Under the pieces are notes generated by a model that worked only from the letters and a program-made list of their open reading frames with translations, did no database searches and had not been told where the DNA came from. 64,000 nt of DNA from contig CADDZC010000009.1 of the NCBI GenBank assembly GCA_902812365.1, positions 19,868-83,867 of the forward strand, written 5' to 3'. The position numbers were made by a program, and so were the translations under genes. Positions within the stretch are counted from its first letter, which is position 1. Each line of letters begins with the position of its first letter. Below, piece after piece: positions 1-8,662 of the stretch. This DNA is from Acidobacteriota bacterium (GTDB taxonomy: Bacteria > Acidobacteriota > Terriglobia > UBA7540).

Positions 1-836
1 GGAATCACCAGCCGCGAGGCGGCTCCGTCGCGCTCGGTCCAGGCCTCCTGAGCCGTGATGGCCATGCCGGCTTCCAGCGTGGCCGGGTAGTGGGTGCGAA
101 TCTCGGAGCCGATGCGGTCCTTGAGCGGGGTAATGATTTTGCCTCGCGCCGTATAGTCCTCGGGGTTGGCCGTGAAGACCAGCGCCACATCGAGCGGCAA
201 CCGCACCGGATAGCCCTTAATCTGCACGTCTCCTTCCTGCATGATGTTAAACAGCCCCACTTGAATCTTTCCCGCCAGGTCGGGCAGTTCGTTGATGGCG
301 AAAATGCCGCGATTGGCGCGCGGCAGCAGCCCGTAGTGGATCGTCAGCTCGCTCGAGAGCGCGTGCCCGCCCCGCGCCGCCTTGATCGGGTCAAGGTCGC
401 CGATGATGTCGGCGATTGTGACGTCGGGCGTGGCCAGCTTTTCCACAAAGCGCCGCTCACGCGGCAGGTAATCGATCGGGGCGGCGTCTCCTAGCTCCTC
501 GATCCGCTCGTGGCAGGCCCGGCAGAGCGGCCGCAGCGGGTCGTCGTTGATCTCGCACCCGGCCAGGAAGGGAATCTCCGGGTCAAGCAGATAAATCAGC
601 GACCGCAAAATCCGGCTCTTGGCCTGCCCGCGCAGCCCGAGCAGGATGAAATTGTGCCGCGACAGAATGGCGTTGGCAATTTGCGGCGTCACCGTATCCT
701 CAAATCCGATGATGCCGGGGAAGATCGGCTCGCCGGCTTCCAGCTTTTTCACCAGGTTAGCCCGCAGCTCATCTTTGATGCTGCGCGGCCGGTAACCGGA
801 GGATTTCAATTCCCCAAGGGTTGTGGCTTTCTTCAT
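1..836 (-). CDS. MoxR-like AAA+ ATPase (partial, C-terminus off the left edge)
   Basis: The reading frame is open from an ATG at 836 to the window edge, giving at least 278 residues. It shows an AAA+ / magnesium-chelatase ChlI-like core: Walker A GLRGQAKS at about residues 67-74, Walker [11 protein letters not shown] at 177-186 and sensor-1 FTANPEDYT at 221-229. Between Walker A and B lies a Cys cluster (C94, C105, C108) that may form a small metal site. MoxR ATPases act as chaperone-like remodelling enzymes, usually with a VWA-domain partner encoded next door; the partner would lie outside the window. A consensus -10 box ends six bases before the ATG, so the message may be leaderless. The family assignment is firm, the client is unknown. 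Confidence 0.82.
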   Translation of the reverse strand, partial: MKKATTLGELKSSGYRPRSIKDELRANLVKKLEAGEPIFPGIIGFEDTVTPQIANAILSRHNFILLGLRGQAKSRILRSLIYLLDPEIPFLAGCEINDDPLRPLCRACHERIEELGDAAPIDYLPRERRFVEKLATPDVTIADIIGDLDPIKAARGGHALSSELTIHYGLLPRANRGIFAINELPDLAGKIQVGLFNIMQEGDVQIKGYPVRLPLDVALVFTANPEDYTARGKIITPLKDRIGSEIRTHYPATLEAGMAITAQEAWTERDGAASRLVI

Positions 837-842
837 GGCTCG

Positions 843-872
843 ATTATAGGCCCGCGCGCGAACAGAACTCAA
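843..872 (-). promoter_or_regulatory. sigma70-type promoter of the MoxR-like gene
   Basis: On the minus strand TTGAGT (867-872) and TATAAT (843-848) are separated by 18 bases. The -10 box is perfect and the -35 box matches 4 of 6. Transcription would be expected to begin at or next to the A of the ATG at 836. Confidence 0.55.
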
Positions 873-1247
873 TGCGCGTGAAAAATCGGCGTCGCGCGAG
901 CGGGCCGGCGCGATCTTCGGCTGGGCGGCGGGCGGCCCCTGGCAATCGAAATTTTGGCAGCGCCGGCTTAGAGTCTCAATTGCGATGGGCGGAAGGGGCC
1001 TTCATTGGGGAGAATCTCGACACTTTTCAGCCTCTCAGGGCCGTCCGGCGACTTTTCAACAACATAACTAACTGAAAGTAAATCCTGAAAAATTTTGTCT
1101 CTCTATTCCCATCCGTCCCCACCGTCTCACCGGAACCTGCCAAAATGAAGTCATGCGCGTTGGATGGCCTCTGTTTGGCTCACACTGGAAAAAGAGCGGG
1201 ATGAGCGGCAAAGCTGGGTTGGCGGGGGCCCCCCACCCCAGGGGGTC

Positions 1248-1471
1248 GAAGCCACTAGGTTATTGAAAACAAGCAACCTAGCGGCTTCGCTCGAAAAACG
1301 AAGCCGCTAAGTGATTGAAAATACGTAGAGGGGGTTCGACAAAGCCACTAGGTTGATGAAAAGAAGAGAGTTAGGCTAAAAACCAGGGGGTCGGAAGGCT
1401 CGTAAGTGATTGAAAATACGTAGAGGCTTCCGGACGCCCGCGGCGGAAAGCCACTATGTTATTGAAAATAC
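1248..1471. repeat. Degenerate alternating short-repeat array
   Basis: Five related units lie at 1251-1269, 1303-1330, 1344-1370, 1398-1425 and 1450-1471. Units 1, 3 and 5 read close to GCCACTAGGTTATTGAAAA; units 2 and 4 read close to GCTAAGTGATTGAAAATACG and are followed by TAGAG. Spacing is 52, 41, 54 and 52 bases. An inverted copy at about 1275-1289 pairs with unit 2. No open reading frame covers the array. It fills part of the 837-1633 gap, in which no gene is supported. Confidence 0.7.
1279..1309. repeat. 11-bp perfect hairpin inside the repeat array
   Basis: TAGCGGCTTCG (1279-1289) and CGAAGCCGCTA (1299-1309) are perfect inverted repeats around a 9-base A-rich loop. The right arm is the start of repeat unit 2 and the left arm is an inverted copy of the same unit. 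No T-tract follows on the plus strand, so it is not an obvious intrinsic terminator. Confidence 0.7.
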
Positions 1472-1633
1472 TATAGTTATTACAATTTGAGGCCCCCTGC
1501 CCGCTGCCAGGCCGGCCGGCCCTCCGATAAGCACCACGTGAACGAGAACGGACAACCCGGCAGCGTTTCCGGCGAAACCCGAGGCTACTCTGCCGCTCCC
1601 CGGATTCGGTACACTGGCATGGGAGCGGCGGAG

Positions 1634-2425
1634 ATGTCGAAAACCCACCGAGCCGTCGTCGAGAGGCAATTTGGCCGAACAGTGGAAGCCTTCGCGCGGC
1701 TGGCGGTGCGGGACACGCCCGAAGTTGTCGCCGAGAAGGTGCAGTTTATGCGGCCGCAGGCGGGCGATGTGGCGCTCGACGTGGCCTGCGGAGCGGGGAC
1801 GCTGGTGCTCGAGCTAGCCGCCCGGGTGCGCTGGGCCTGCGGCCTTGACGTGACGCGCGAAATGCTGGAGCAGGCTCGCCGCTTCCAGGCGGCGCGCGGC
1901 CTCGCGAACGTGGGCTTCGAACGGGGCGAAGCCGGCCAGCTTCCCTATCGCGACCAGGCTTTTGACCTCGTCGTCTGCCAGTGTTCGCTTCATCATATGT
2001 CCCATCCCGAGCGGGCCGTAAAAGAGATGATCCGCGTGCTCCAGCCGGCGGGCCGCCTGACGATCATCGACACGCTCGCCCCCGAGCAGGACGCCAAGTT
2101 CGAGTTGTTCAACCGTATCGAGATTGCGCGCGATCCCTCCCACGCGGCCACACTTCGCTGGACGACTTTCCGCCGGATGTTCGACGAGTTCGGCCTGGGG
2201 GTGGTGGATGAACAAATCCGGCGCCGCGAGCGTCGCTTCCATCACTGGATGCTGCGCGCCGGTCATGACCGGGGCAGCCGGCGCTATGAGCAGACCCGCC
2301 GGCTGCTCGAGGCCTCGATCCCGGGCGATCGGGCCGGACTGTCGCCCCGCCGCGAGGGCGACGATTTCGTGATCACCCATTACGAGGGGATGTTTTTGCT
2401 GCAAAAAAAGCCGGCGGGCCGGTGA
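1634..2425 (+). CDS. Class I SAM-dependent methyltransferase (UbiE/Methyltransf_11 type)
   Basis: Predicted 263 residues. SAM-binding motif I DVACGAGT is at about residues 49-56, the acidic motif II LDVTREML at 71-78, and FDLVVCQCSLHHM at 110-122 is the post-II region typical of the UbiE/Methyltransf_11 group. The reading frame is open from 1487, but the ATG at 1634 is preferred because GGGAG lies about nine bases upstream and homology-like sequence begins there. The substrate cannot be deduced; the gene stands alone between the repeat region and the convergent permease gene, with no quinone-biosynthesis neighbours, so ubiE/menG is not assigned. Confidence 0.85.
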   Translation: MSKTHRAVVERQFGRTVEAFARLAVRDTPEVVAEKVQFMRPQAGDVALDVACGAGTLVLELAARVRWACGLDVTREMLEQARRFQAARGLANVGFERGEAGQLPYRDQAFDLVVCQCSLHHMSHPERAVKEMIRVLQPAGRLTIIDTLAPEQDAKFELFNRIEIARDPSHAATLRWTTFRRMFDEFGLGVVDEQIRRRERRFHHWMLRAGHDRGSRRYEQTRRLLEASIPGDRAGLSPRREGDDFVITHYEGMFLLQKKPAGR

Positions 2426-2471
2426 ACGGCGGAAGGCCCGGGCGGTGCGCGGGAGAACCACGGCGCGGCGC

Positions 2472-3881
2472 CTAGGCGCGGGGGCTCGCCGGCTGGAACG
2501 GCCACTCGCGGCGGAGGCGCGCCCGCACGGCGTAGGCGGTGCTTCCGGCGGTCAGCACCGCGAAGGCGAAGATCAGCGACCGGCGCGCGGCGGTTCCGAG
2601 CACGTAGAGCCAACCGGCGATCGAGACGATGCCGGGCAGCGGATAGAGCCACATTCGGAACGGGCGCGCCAGCTGCGGCGCGCGGCGGCGCAGCAGGAAG
2701 AACCCGATGGTCTGGGGCAGATACTGAATGAGCACGCGGGTGGCGATCAGGCTGCCAATGACGGCGCTGAGATTTCCCAGGCTGAACAGGGCGCCGATCA
2801 CACCCAGGGTGATCAGCGAGACGTGCGGAAATCGCCCCGTCGGATGCAGCCGCGCGAAGATTTTGAAGAAGTTGTCGTCGAGCGCAGCGGCATAAGGAAT
2901 GCGCGAGTAGCCGAGCAGGAGCGAAAACACCGACGACAGCGCGATCCAGAGCAACAGCACGGTCATCAGGCTTCCGGCCGCCGCCCCTTCCAGCCGCTCG
3001 ATGTAAGTGGAAGCGATGAACTGGCTCTTCAGGATCTCCGGCCACGGAATGACGCTGAGGAAGCAGGCTGTCATCATCACATAGAGCGTCCCGACCAGGA
3101 GAATGGAAAAGAGAATGGCGCGGGGAATGACGCGGCCGGGATCGCGGATTTCTTCGGCCAGATAACAAACATTGTAATAACCGAAATAGTCATAGAGCGC
3201 GTACAGCGTGGCGTGACCCAGCCCGGCCCAGAACATCCAGCTCCAGCGGAAGGCGTGGGGAGGAAAGTCGAACAGCCGCGCCGCGCTCAAGTGGGGAAGG
3301 CCGGAGATGACGATCCACAAACAGCCGCCCAGCACTCCGACGACCAGCACCAAGGACATCTTGCCGATGGCGCCGATGCGCCGATACAGCAGCGCCACCA
3401 GGAGCAACGGGAACAGGGCGGCCACGACCCGCACGCCGGCCGGCGTCAGGCGCGGCGCCAAGTAATGGAGATAGTTGGCAAAGCCGATGCTGCCGCTGGC
3501 CACCGAAAGCGGGGCCGAAAACATGATCTGCCAGACCATCAGGAACGAAAGCCAGCGCCCGGCGCTCGCCGGCCCGAAGGCCTCGCGCAGATAGTTATAG
3601 CTGCCGCCGGCCTTGGGCAGAGCGGCGCCGAGTTCCGCCCACACCAGGCCGTCGCAAAAGGCGACGACGGCCCCGACCAGCCATCCCAGCATCGCCTGCG
3701 GTCCGCCCATCGTGGCCAGGAACAGCGGGATCGTGATGTAAGGGCCAATGCCCACCATGTCGGTGATGGCCAGCGCGGTCGCCTGCGCCAGTCCCAGTTC
3801 CCGGCGCAGCGCGGGCGGAGAGGCGAGAAGAGGCGATGGGGAACGTTCGCGGGCGGAGCTCCGGCTTTCGGGTTCTGGCAC
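2472..3881 (-). CDS. APC-superfamily amino acid permease
   Basis: A 469-residue polytopic membrane protein with about twelve hydrophobic segments. The first membrane helix carries the unwound substrate-binding motif seen in APC transporters (ITDMVGIGPYITIP, about residues 39-52), and AELGAALPKAGGSYNYLREAFG follows helix 2-3 in the same family pattern. It probably imports amino acids or related amines across the inner membrane. It is the last gene of a minus-strand operon behind the HIT gene (25-base gap). Substrate specificity is not readable from sequence. Confidence 0.88.
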   Translation of the reverse strand: MPEPESRSSARERSPSPLLASPPALRRELGLAQATALAITDMVGIGPYITIPLFLATMGGPQAMLGWLVGAVVAFCDGLVWAELGAALPKAGGSYNYLREAFGPASAGRWLSFLMVWQIMFSAPLSVASGSIGFANYLHYLAPRLTPAGVRVVAALFPLLLVALLYRRIGAIGKMSLVLVVGVLGGCLWIVISGLPHLSAARLFDFPPHAFRWSWMFWAGLGHATLYALYDYFGYYNVCYLAEEIRDPGRVIPRAILFSILLVGTLYVMMTACFLSVIPWPEILKSQFIASTYIERLEGAAAGSLMTVLLLWIALSSVFSLLLGYSRIPYAAALDDNFFKIFARLHPTGRFPHVSLITLGVIGALFSLGNLSAVIGSLIATRVLIQYLPQTIGFFLLRRRAPQLARPFRMWLYPLPGIVSIAGWLYVLGTAARRSLIFAFAVLTAGSTAYAVRARLRREWPFQPASPRA

Positions 3882-3906
3882 TGTCGAGCCTCGCGGCGGC
3901 GCCCGG

Positions 3907-4248
3907 CTATCCGGGCGGCCAGTGGAAGAGGCGCCCGCCCAGCAGGTGGACGTGGAGATGAAAGACCGACTGACCGGCTCCCGCGCCGTTGTTGATCACC
4001 GTGCGGTATCCGCGGCCCGCCAGTTGCCGCTCCTGAGCCAGACGGGCGGCGACGGCGAGCAGCCGGCCGAGAAGCGGTTCGTCTTCCGCCGTGGCCTCGC
4101 TGAGCGACGGCAGATGCCGGCGGGGAATCACCAGCAGATGCACTGGGGCCTGAGGGTGCAGGTCCTCGAAGGCCATCACCGTCTCGTCTTCGTAGACGAT
4201 GCGGGCCGGGGCCTGACCCTTCACGATGCGGCAAAAGATGCACTCCAT
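3907..4248 (-). CDS. HIT-family (histidine triad) nucleotide hydrolase
   Basis: Short 113-residue protein with the complete HINT fold signature: CIFC (C3, C6) and H45 at the N-terminus and the catalytic triad motif HLHVHLL with H97, H99 and H101. HINT enzymes hydrolyse nucleoside phosphoramidates and aminoacyl-adenylates in the cytoplasm. The start at 4248 is supported by GAGAGG upstream. It lies 12 bases after rlpA and 25 bases before the permease gene, so the three are probably co-transcribed. The protein ends soon after the triad. Confidence 0.92.
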   Translation of the reverse strand: MECIFCRIVKGQAPARIVYEDETVMAFEDLHPQAPVHLLVIPRRHLPSLSEATAEDEPLLGRLLAVAARLAQERQLAGRGYRTVINNGAGAGQSVFHLHVHLLGGRLFHWPPG

Positions 4249-4260
4249 ACGGACAACCTC

Positions 4261-5007
4261 TCAGTTCACCCGCACCAAATACGTATCCAAGGCCAGGCCG
4301 GTTTCGCGCAGCCTCGCCGCCAAGTCGCGGGCCGCCTCCTCCGAGCCGAGGCGGCCCACGCGAACCCGATGGAGCAGTCCGTCGCCGCGGTCCAAGCTCT
4401 CGATGACGACCGGGGCAAAATAGGGCTCGATGCGGAGTCGCAGCCGCTCGGCGTTATCCCGGTTGCGGAACGCCCCCACCTGGACGGCAAAAATGCCCGG
4501 CTCGGCGAGAAGCTGGGGGTTGAGAATTTCCAGCCGCACCAGCGCCGTCCCCCGCGCCAGCATGCCCAGGGATTTTGCCGCGGCGTAGGACAGGTCGATG
4601 ATGCGGCCTTCCACAAACGGGCCGCGGTCATTGATGCGCACCACGGTGGATTGACCGTTCTCAAGATCGTGGACGCGCACCTCGCTCCCGAAAGGCAGCG
4701 TCCGGTGGGCGGCGGTCATGGCGTACATGTTGTAGATTTCACCGCTCGAGGTCGGGCGCCCGTGATACGGGTGGCCGTACCAGGAAGCAATACCCTCTTC
4801 CCCTTGCTCGAAGGAAGTGGCGGGCGCGGGAGGCCGAGCGGCGGGAGGGCCCGGCGGCGGCGGATACGAGCGCGCTGCTCGGCGCTGGCGGTGCCAGCAA
4901 CCGGCGCTGACCAGCGCGAGCGCCGCGAGCACGGGAAGAAAGGTTCGACCGGCGGCGGCCGGCGAAGAACGCCGTGCGGGGTGAGAAATGCCGATCGATA
5001 ACCGCAT
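4261..5007 (-). CDS. rlpA: RlpA-like septal ring lytic transglycosylase lipoprotein with SPOR domain
   Basis: 248 residues. A hydrophobic N-terminal stretch ends in the lipobox LVSAGC (C37), so the mature protein should be a lipoprotein. A Pro-rich linker (residues 48-62) leads to the double-psi beta-barrel of RlpA (about 72-162), containing GIASWYG and the catalytic-region INDRGPF followed by [14 protein letters not shown] domain (about 171-247, beginning [10 protein letters not shown]) should bind denuded glycan strands at the division septum. RlpA proteins cleave such strands during daughter-cell separation. First gene of the rlpA-HIT-permease operon and divergent from the rhomboid gene. 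Confidence 0.9.
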   Translation of the reverse strand: MRLSIGISHPARRSSPAAAGRTFLPVLAALALVSAGCWHRQRRAARSYPPPPGPPAARPPAPATSFEQGEEGIASWYGHPYHGRPTSSGEIYNMYAMTAAHRTLPFGSEVRVHDLENGQSTVVRINDRGPFVEGRIIDLSYAAAKSLGMLARGTALVRLEILNPQLLAEPGIFAVQVGAFRNRDNAERLRLRIEPYFAPVVIESLDRGDGLLHRVRVGRLGSEEAARDLAARLRETGLALDTYLVRVN

Positions 5008-5383
5008 TCTTGTGCCGGCTCGGGCCGCTTTCCCGGAGCCGTCTGCCGCCCTTCAGCTCTCCTCGGCGCGCCGGCGCAGCCGGTGGTCGGCTCGGGGGGA
5101 TTCATCCGCCGGCCGCGGCCTGCCGAGCCTCTCGGGGGCGAGCGGAGCGACGCCCTCCGGCTCAGGCCGCTCGTGCCGAATCGTCACGCCATTCCCTTGC
5201 CTGGCCGGACAACCCTTGGCCTCCTTCCCGCGTTCCGCCGACTTCGCGCGCGGTGCCGACTATTCTAATCAACCCCCTTGCCGTGCACAAAGGAAAACCG
5301 GGACGGGCAATTCTTTCTTCACACGGCGGGCGTTATCCCTCATACTTGACGCTCGCCGGTTGGAGGCGGCGAGCCGAACCCCT
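5008..5383. other. Divergent intergenic region rlpA / rhomboid
   Basis: About 376 bases between the divergent starts of rlpA and the rhomboid gene. Long open frames cross it but none has recognisable content. No convincing -35/-10 pair was found on either strand; TATTCT at 5259-5264 is an isolated -10-like match. Confidence 0.5.
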
Positions 5384-6316
5384 ATGCTACTTCCGCGCAA
5401 GCTTTGGTTCAAATGGCAGCGCGTCAAGACCTTCTGGCGCCACGCCTGGGGCAGGAAGGAGCAGCCGGCCTACGACGCCTCGCTCCGCATGTGTCCGAAC
5501 TGCCGCGGCCTCATCGATCGCCGGGTGTCGGTGTGTCCGCTATGCGGAGCCTTCACTCGCCCGGCGCGCTCCCGCGGCGGCTCAGCGCCCGGCCGCGTGA
5601 TGGGCGTCATTCCCATTCCGCGAACGGCCACCTCGGCTCTGGTCGGCGTGAACATCCTGTTGTACGCGGTGTCGTGGTACATGACCCAGAAGGCGGCCGC
5701 CGCCGTCCTCAGCGCGGCTCCCGCTTGGGGCGGCATTGACAATCGTGTGCTGGTGAGCCTGGGCGCCAAGTTCGGCCCGGCCATCTACGCCGGGCAATGG
5801 TGGCGATTGGTGACCGCGGTGTTTTTGCACGCCGGCCTGCTCCACCTCGGCATGAATCTGTGGGTGCTGCTGGACGTGGGACCCATGACCGAGGCGCTGT
5901 TTTCCGCCTCCAAGTTCATCGTGGTGTATCTTGCCAGCGGCGTCGCCGGATTCCTGCTCAGCCTTTGGTGGAGCCCCTTCGTTGTCTCCATCGGCGCCTC
6001 CGGAGCCATCATGGGGCTGATCGGCGCGCTGATCGGGGCCAGCTTTCATCACGGCACCCTGGGCAAGGAGTTTCGAGGCCGGCTGTGGCGGTGGGTGATT
6101 TACATCCTGATCTTCGGGCTGTTCTTCGCCGTCGACAATGCGGCGCACGTGGGAGGTCTCGTGACCGGCCTGCTGTTCGGATACCTGGTGCCGGAAGGCG
6201 AGCCGGAAAGCGGGGCGGCGGAAACGTTGTGGAGCCTGCTGGGAACGCTGGCGGTGCTCATCATTGCCGGATCGTTTGCGCTGATGGCCCTTCACCTGAG
6301 CCGCATCACGGGCTGA
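5384..6316 (+). CDS. Rhomboid-family intramembrane serine protease with N-terminal zinc ribbon
   Basis: Predicted 310 residues from the ATG at 5384. A cytoplasmic N-terminal CPNC/CPLC zinc ribbon (C37, C40, C51, C54) precedes a six-helix rhomboid core. The core has FLHAGLLHLGMN (H149, H154, N158) in the second helix, the catalytic GASG motif (Ser206), and the catalytic His in NAAHVGG (H255). Rhomboids cleave transmembrane substrates within the bilayer. The frame stays open far upstream, so the start is a choice: the ATG lies just before the conserved region, and GGAGG at 5362-5366 is somewhat distant. Substrates are unknown. Not linked in operon to neighbours. Confidence 0.88.
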   Translation: MLLPRKLWFKWQRVKTFWRHAWGRKEQPAYDASLRMCPNCRGLIDRRVSVCPLCGAFTRPARSRGGSAPGRVMGVIPIPRTATSALVGVNILLYAVSWYMTQKAAAAVLSAAPAWGGIDNRVLVSLGAKFGPAIYAGQWWRLVTAVFLHAGLLHLGMNLWVLLDVGPMTEALFSASKFIVVYLASGVAGFLLSLWWSPFVVSIGASGAIMGLIGALIGASFHHGTLGKEFRGRLWRWVIYILIFGLFFAVDNAAHVGGLVTGLLFGYLVPEGEPESGAAETLWSLLGTLAVLIIAGSFALMALHLSRITG

Positions 6317-6338
6317 GCCGGGCCCCGCGCCGGCCAGC

Positions 6339-6854
6339 TCACGAGCGCCATTCGCGCTTCACTTTTTCCGATTTTTCCGCCACCGACCGCGCCAGTTGTT
6401 GCTTGTATTCCCGCAGCTTTTCCGCCAGCGCGCGGTCCGACGTGGCCAGGATTTGCACCGCCAGGACGGCGGCGTTGATCGCGCCCGGCTGGCCGATGGC
6501 CGTGCACGCCACCGGAACGCCGCCCGGCATCTGGACGATCGACAGGAGCGAATCGAAGCCGGCCAAACTGGTTGTCGCCAAGGGGACGCCGATCACCGGC
6601 AGAATGGTTTCCGCGGCGATCACGCCCGCCAGATGAGCGGCTCCGCCCGCCCCGACGATAAGCACCTTCAGGCCGCGCCCCGCCGCGGTTCGGGCGTACT
6701 CGGAGGTGCGCGCGGGCGAGCGGTGCGCGGAGGTGATCTCCAGCTCGAACGGCACGGCGAACTTCTGGAGCGTCTTGGCCGCTTCGATCATCACCGGCAG
6801 GTCGCTGTCGCTGCCCATCAGGATTGCCACTTGCGGATTCGCCGTCTCAGCCAT
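6339..6854 (-). CDS. purE: N5-carboxyaminoimidazole ribonucleotide mutase
   Basis: 171 residues, normal length for class I PurE. It has GSDSD at 14-18, the SAHR active-site motif at 42-45 (catalytic His44), and GGAAHLAGV and MPGGVPVA in the expected places. It isomerises N5-CAIR to CAIR in de novo purine synthesis. It is downstream of purD on the same strand, about 108 bases apart, so the two are likely co-transcribed. No purK is seen in this window. Confidence 0.96.
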   Translation of the reverse strand: MAETANPQVAILMGSDSDLPVMIEAAKTLQKFAVPFELEITSAHRSPARTSEYARTAAGRGLKVLIVGAGGAAHLAGVIAAETILPVIGVPLATTSLAGFDSLLSIVQMPGGVPVACTAIGQPGAINAAVLAVQILATSDRALAEKLREYKQQLARSVAEKSEKVKREWRS

Positions 6855-6962
6855 GCACCGTTTCCTTTCCGTGGGAGCCCATCCGCCCCGCGGGCGCCGA
6901 TCACCCGCGAGTGCGGCCCTTCGCAGACGAGCGCGTCACCGGCGCTCGCCACCGCGCCGCCT

Positions 6963-8309
6963 TCAGGTGACGCCCAGCGAGCCGGTGATTCGGGGGTTGG
7001 GAACGCGCAACCGGTTGGGCGGGCGGGGCTCGAGCGGCAGGCGGCGCAATCCCTTGGCGCCGATGTCGGTGCGGTAATGCATGCCGTCGAAGTGAATCTT
7101 CCGTACGGCCGCGTATGCGCGCTCGATGGCGGCCGCCAGGTCTTCGGCGATCGCCGTGACGCCCAGCACGCGGCCGCCGGCCGTGACCAGTTGATGGTTC
7201 ACGACCCGGGTGCCGGCATGGAAAACCTTGACGCCCGCCCGCGCTTCGGCTTCCTCGTAGCCCGAGATGACCTGACCGGTCTCGGGAGCGCCCGGATAGC
7301 CTTTGGCGGCGAGCACAACGCACACCGCCGGGTTCGGCGTCCAGTGGGCGTCCACCGCCCCAAGCTGGCCCTGCCGCAGGGCCAGCAACAGATCGACCAA
7401 GTCGGACCGCAGGCGCATCAGGATCGCTTGCGCTTCCGGATCGCCCAGCCGAACATTGTATTCGAGCACCTTCGGGCCTTCCGCGGTCAGCATCAGCCCG
7501 CAATAGAGAAATCCTCGATACGGAACGCCTTCCGCCGCCATGCCGGCCAGGGTCGGCGTAACGATCACCCGCAGGATTTCGCTCCGCAGCCGCTCGGGCA
7601 GCATCGCCTCGTCGCTGAAAGCGCCCATGCCGCCGGTGTTGGGCCCCTGGTCGTTATCGAGCAGGCTTTTGTGGTCCTGAGCCGGAGCCAGCGGCACGAC
7701 CGCCCGCCCGTCGGTGAGGACCATGAACGAGAGTTCCTCGCCCTTCAGGCATTCTTCAATCACCACCCGCTCGCCGGCCGCTCCCAGCGTCTTTTGCCGC
7801 ATGAAGGCGTCCAGCGCCGCCTCGGCTTCCTCTCGGCGCCGAGCCACAACGACGCCCTTGCCGGCCGCCAGGCCGTCGGCCTTGATGACGACCGGTTCGC
7901 GGAAGTCGTCGAGTGCCCGAATGGCCTGGTCAAACCTTTCGGCCACGGCGAAGCGGGCGGTGGGAATCCGGTGTCGCCGCATGAACTCCTTGGCGAAAAT
8001 CTTGCTGCCTTCCAGCCGCGCGGCCAGCTTCGTGGGGCCGACGATCCACCGCCCCGCCTTTTCGAATTCGTCCACCACCCCGGCCACCAACGGAGCTTCC
8101 GGGCCGATCACCGTCAGGTCGGCCCCGAGCGACTGCGCCAGCTCGAGCACGGCCGCCGGATTCGACACCTCGACGGGGCGGCACTCGGCCTCCTGGGCAA
8201 TGCCGGCATTGCCCGGCGCGCCGTAAATCTCCTCCATGTGCTGGCTCTCCCGCAACTTCCACACCAGCGCGTGCTCGCGGCCGCCGGCGCCGATCACCAA
8301 AATCTTCAT
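6963..8309 (-). CDS. purD: Phosphoribosylamine--glycine ligase
   Basis: 448 residues, slightly longer than the common 420-430. The N-terminal [19 protein letters not shown], the ATP-grasp core with [11 protein letters not shown] and the GGMGAFS motif identify GAR synthetase, which joins glycine to phosphoribosylamine in purine synthesis. The final 20 or so residues form a Pro/Arg-rich tail outside the conserved fold. The ATG at 8309 is very close to a promoter-like pair at 8321-8348, implying a 5' leader of only a few bases. It probably forms an operon with purE. Confidence 0.95.
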   Translation of the reverse strand: MKILVIGAGGREHALVWKLRESQHMEEIYGAPGNAGIAQEAECRPVEVSNPAAVLELAQSLGADLTVIGPEAPLVAGVVDEFEKAGRWIVGPTKLAARLEGSKIFAKEFMRRHRIPTARFAVAERFDQAIRALDDFREPVVIKADGLAAGKGVVVARRREEAEAALDAFMRQKTLGAAGERVVIEECLKGEELSFMVLTDGRAVVPLAPAQDHKSLLDNDQGPNTGGMGAFSDEAMLPERLRSEILRVIVTPTLAGMAAEGVPYRGFLYCGLMLTAEGPKVLEYNVRLGDPEAQAILMRLRSDLVDLLLALRQGQLGAVDAHWTPNPAVCVVLAAKGYPGAPETGQVISGYEEAEARAGVKVFHAGTRVVNHQLVTAGGRVLGVTAIAEDLAAAIERAYAAVRKIHFDGMHYRTDIGAKGLRRLPLEPRPPNRLRVPNPRITGSLGVT

Positions 8310-8320
8310 AGGTCGGTTAC

Positions 8321-8348
8321 ACTATCGACTTTTACGGGCGATTGTCAA
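8321..8348 (-). promoter_or_regulatory. Putative purD promoter
   Basis: On the minus strand a perfect TTGACA (8343-8348) is followed after 16 bases by GATAGT (8321-8326, 4 of 6 matches). Transcription would start about five bases before the purD ATG. No PurR-like operator or purine riboswitch was recognised nearby. Confidence 0.45.
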
Positions 8349-8446
8349 TCAGCGCCCCCCGCCAGGACGGCCGTCCGTGTCGCGGAGGCCGGTCCGGCGA
8401 GCGAACCTTCCGACGGCGAGAGGCGGGTGGCGAGGCGGGAAATCTT

Positions 8447-8455
8447 TGTTATAAT
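8447..8455 (+). promoter_or_regulatory. Extended -10 promoter upstream of korAB
   Basis: TGTTATAAT is a perfect extended -10 element with no good -35 box. It leaves about 200 bases of untranslated leader before the ATG at 8663. The rest of the 8310-8662 gap holds no recognised gene or RNA. Confidence 0.45.
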
Positions 8456-8662
8456 GACCAAGGGAAGAGCGGCAAGTCTTCCATCCGGGCGTGAGTCTGA
8501 CCTCTGGACTTCTTGGCGGATTCGCCGGCAGCATCTCCAGCGTTCCGGAGCTCCTCGGAGCCGCGAAGAGGGCAGTCCGCCGTTGCCCCGGGGGCCGGAA
8601 CCGGTCCGGCAAAAATGAATGGATAGATCGGGCTCTACCCAGGGGGATTTCGGACGAACTTC

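Noticed and set aside
14..494. Short plus-strand frames at the left edge
   Set aside because: They are shadows of the MoxR-like ATPase, whose minus-strand frame carries Walker A and B motifs.
1248..1471. CRISPR array
   Set aside because: Units vary in sequence and length, alternate between two types and are spaced irregularly (41-54 bases); no cas genes are present in the window.
2445..3995. 516-codon plus-strand frame opposite the permease
   Set aside because: Product is Gln/Arg/Glu/His-rich low-complexity sequence, the usual antisense image of a hydrophobic membrane protein.
6396..8618. 740-codon open frame on the plus strand
   Set aside because: It is the mirror of purE and purD, both of which have full catalytic motifs on the minus strand.
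8310..8662. Purine or other riboswitch between purD and korA
   Set aside because: No conserved riboswitch core was recognised and the predicted purD leader is only a few bases long.
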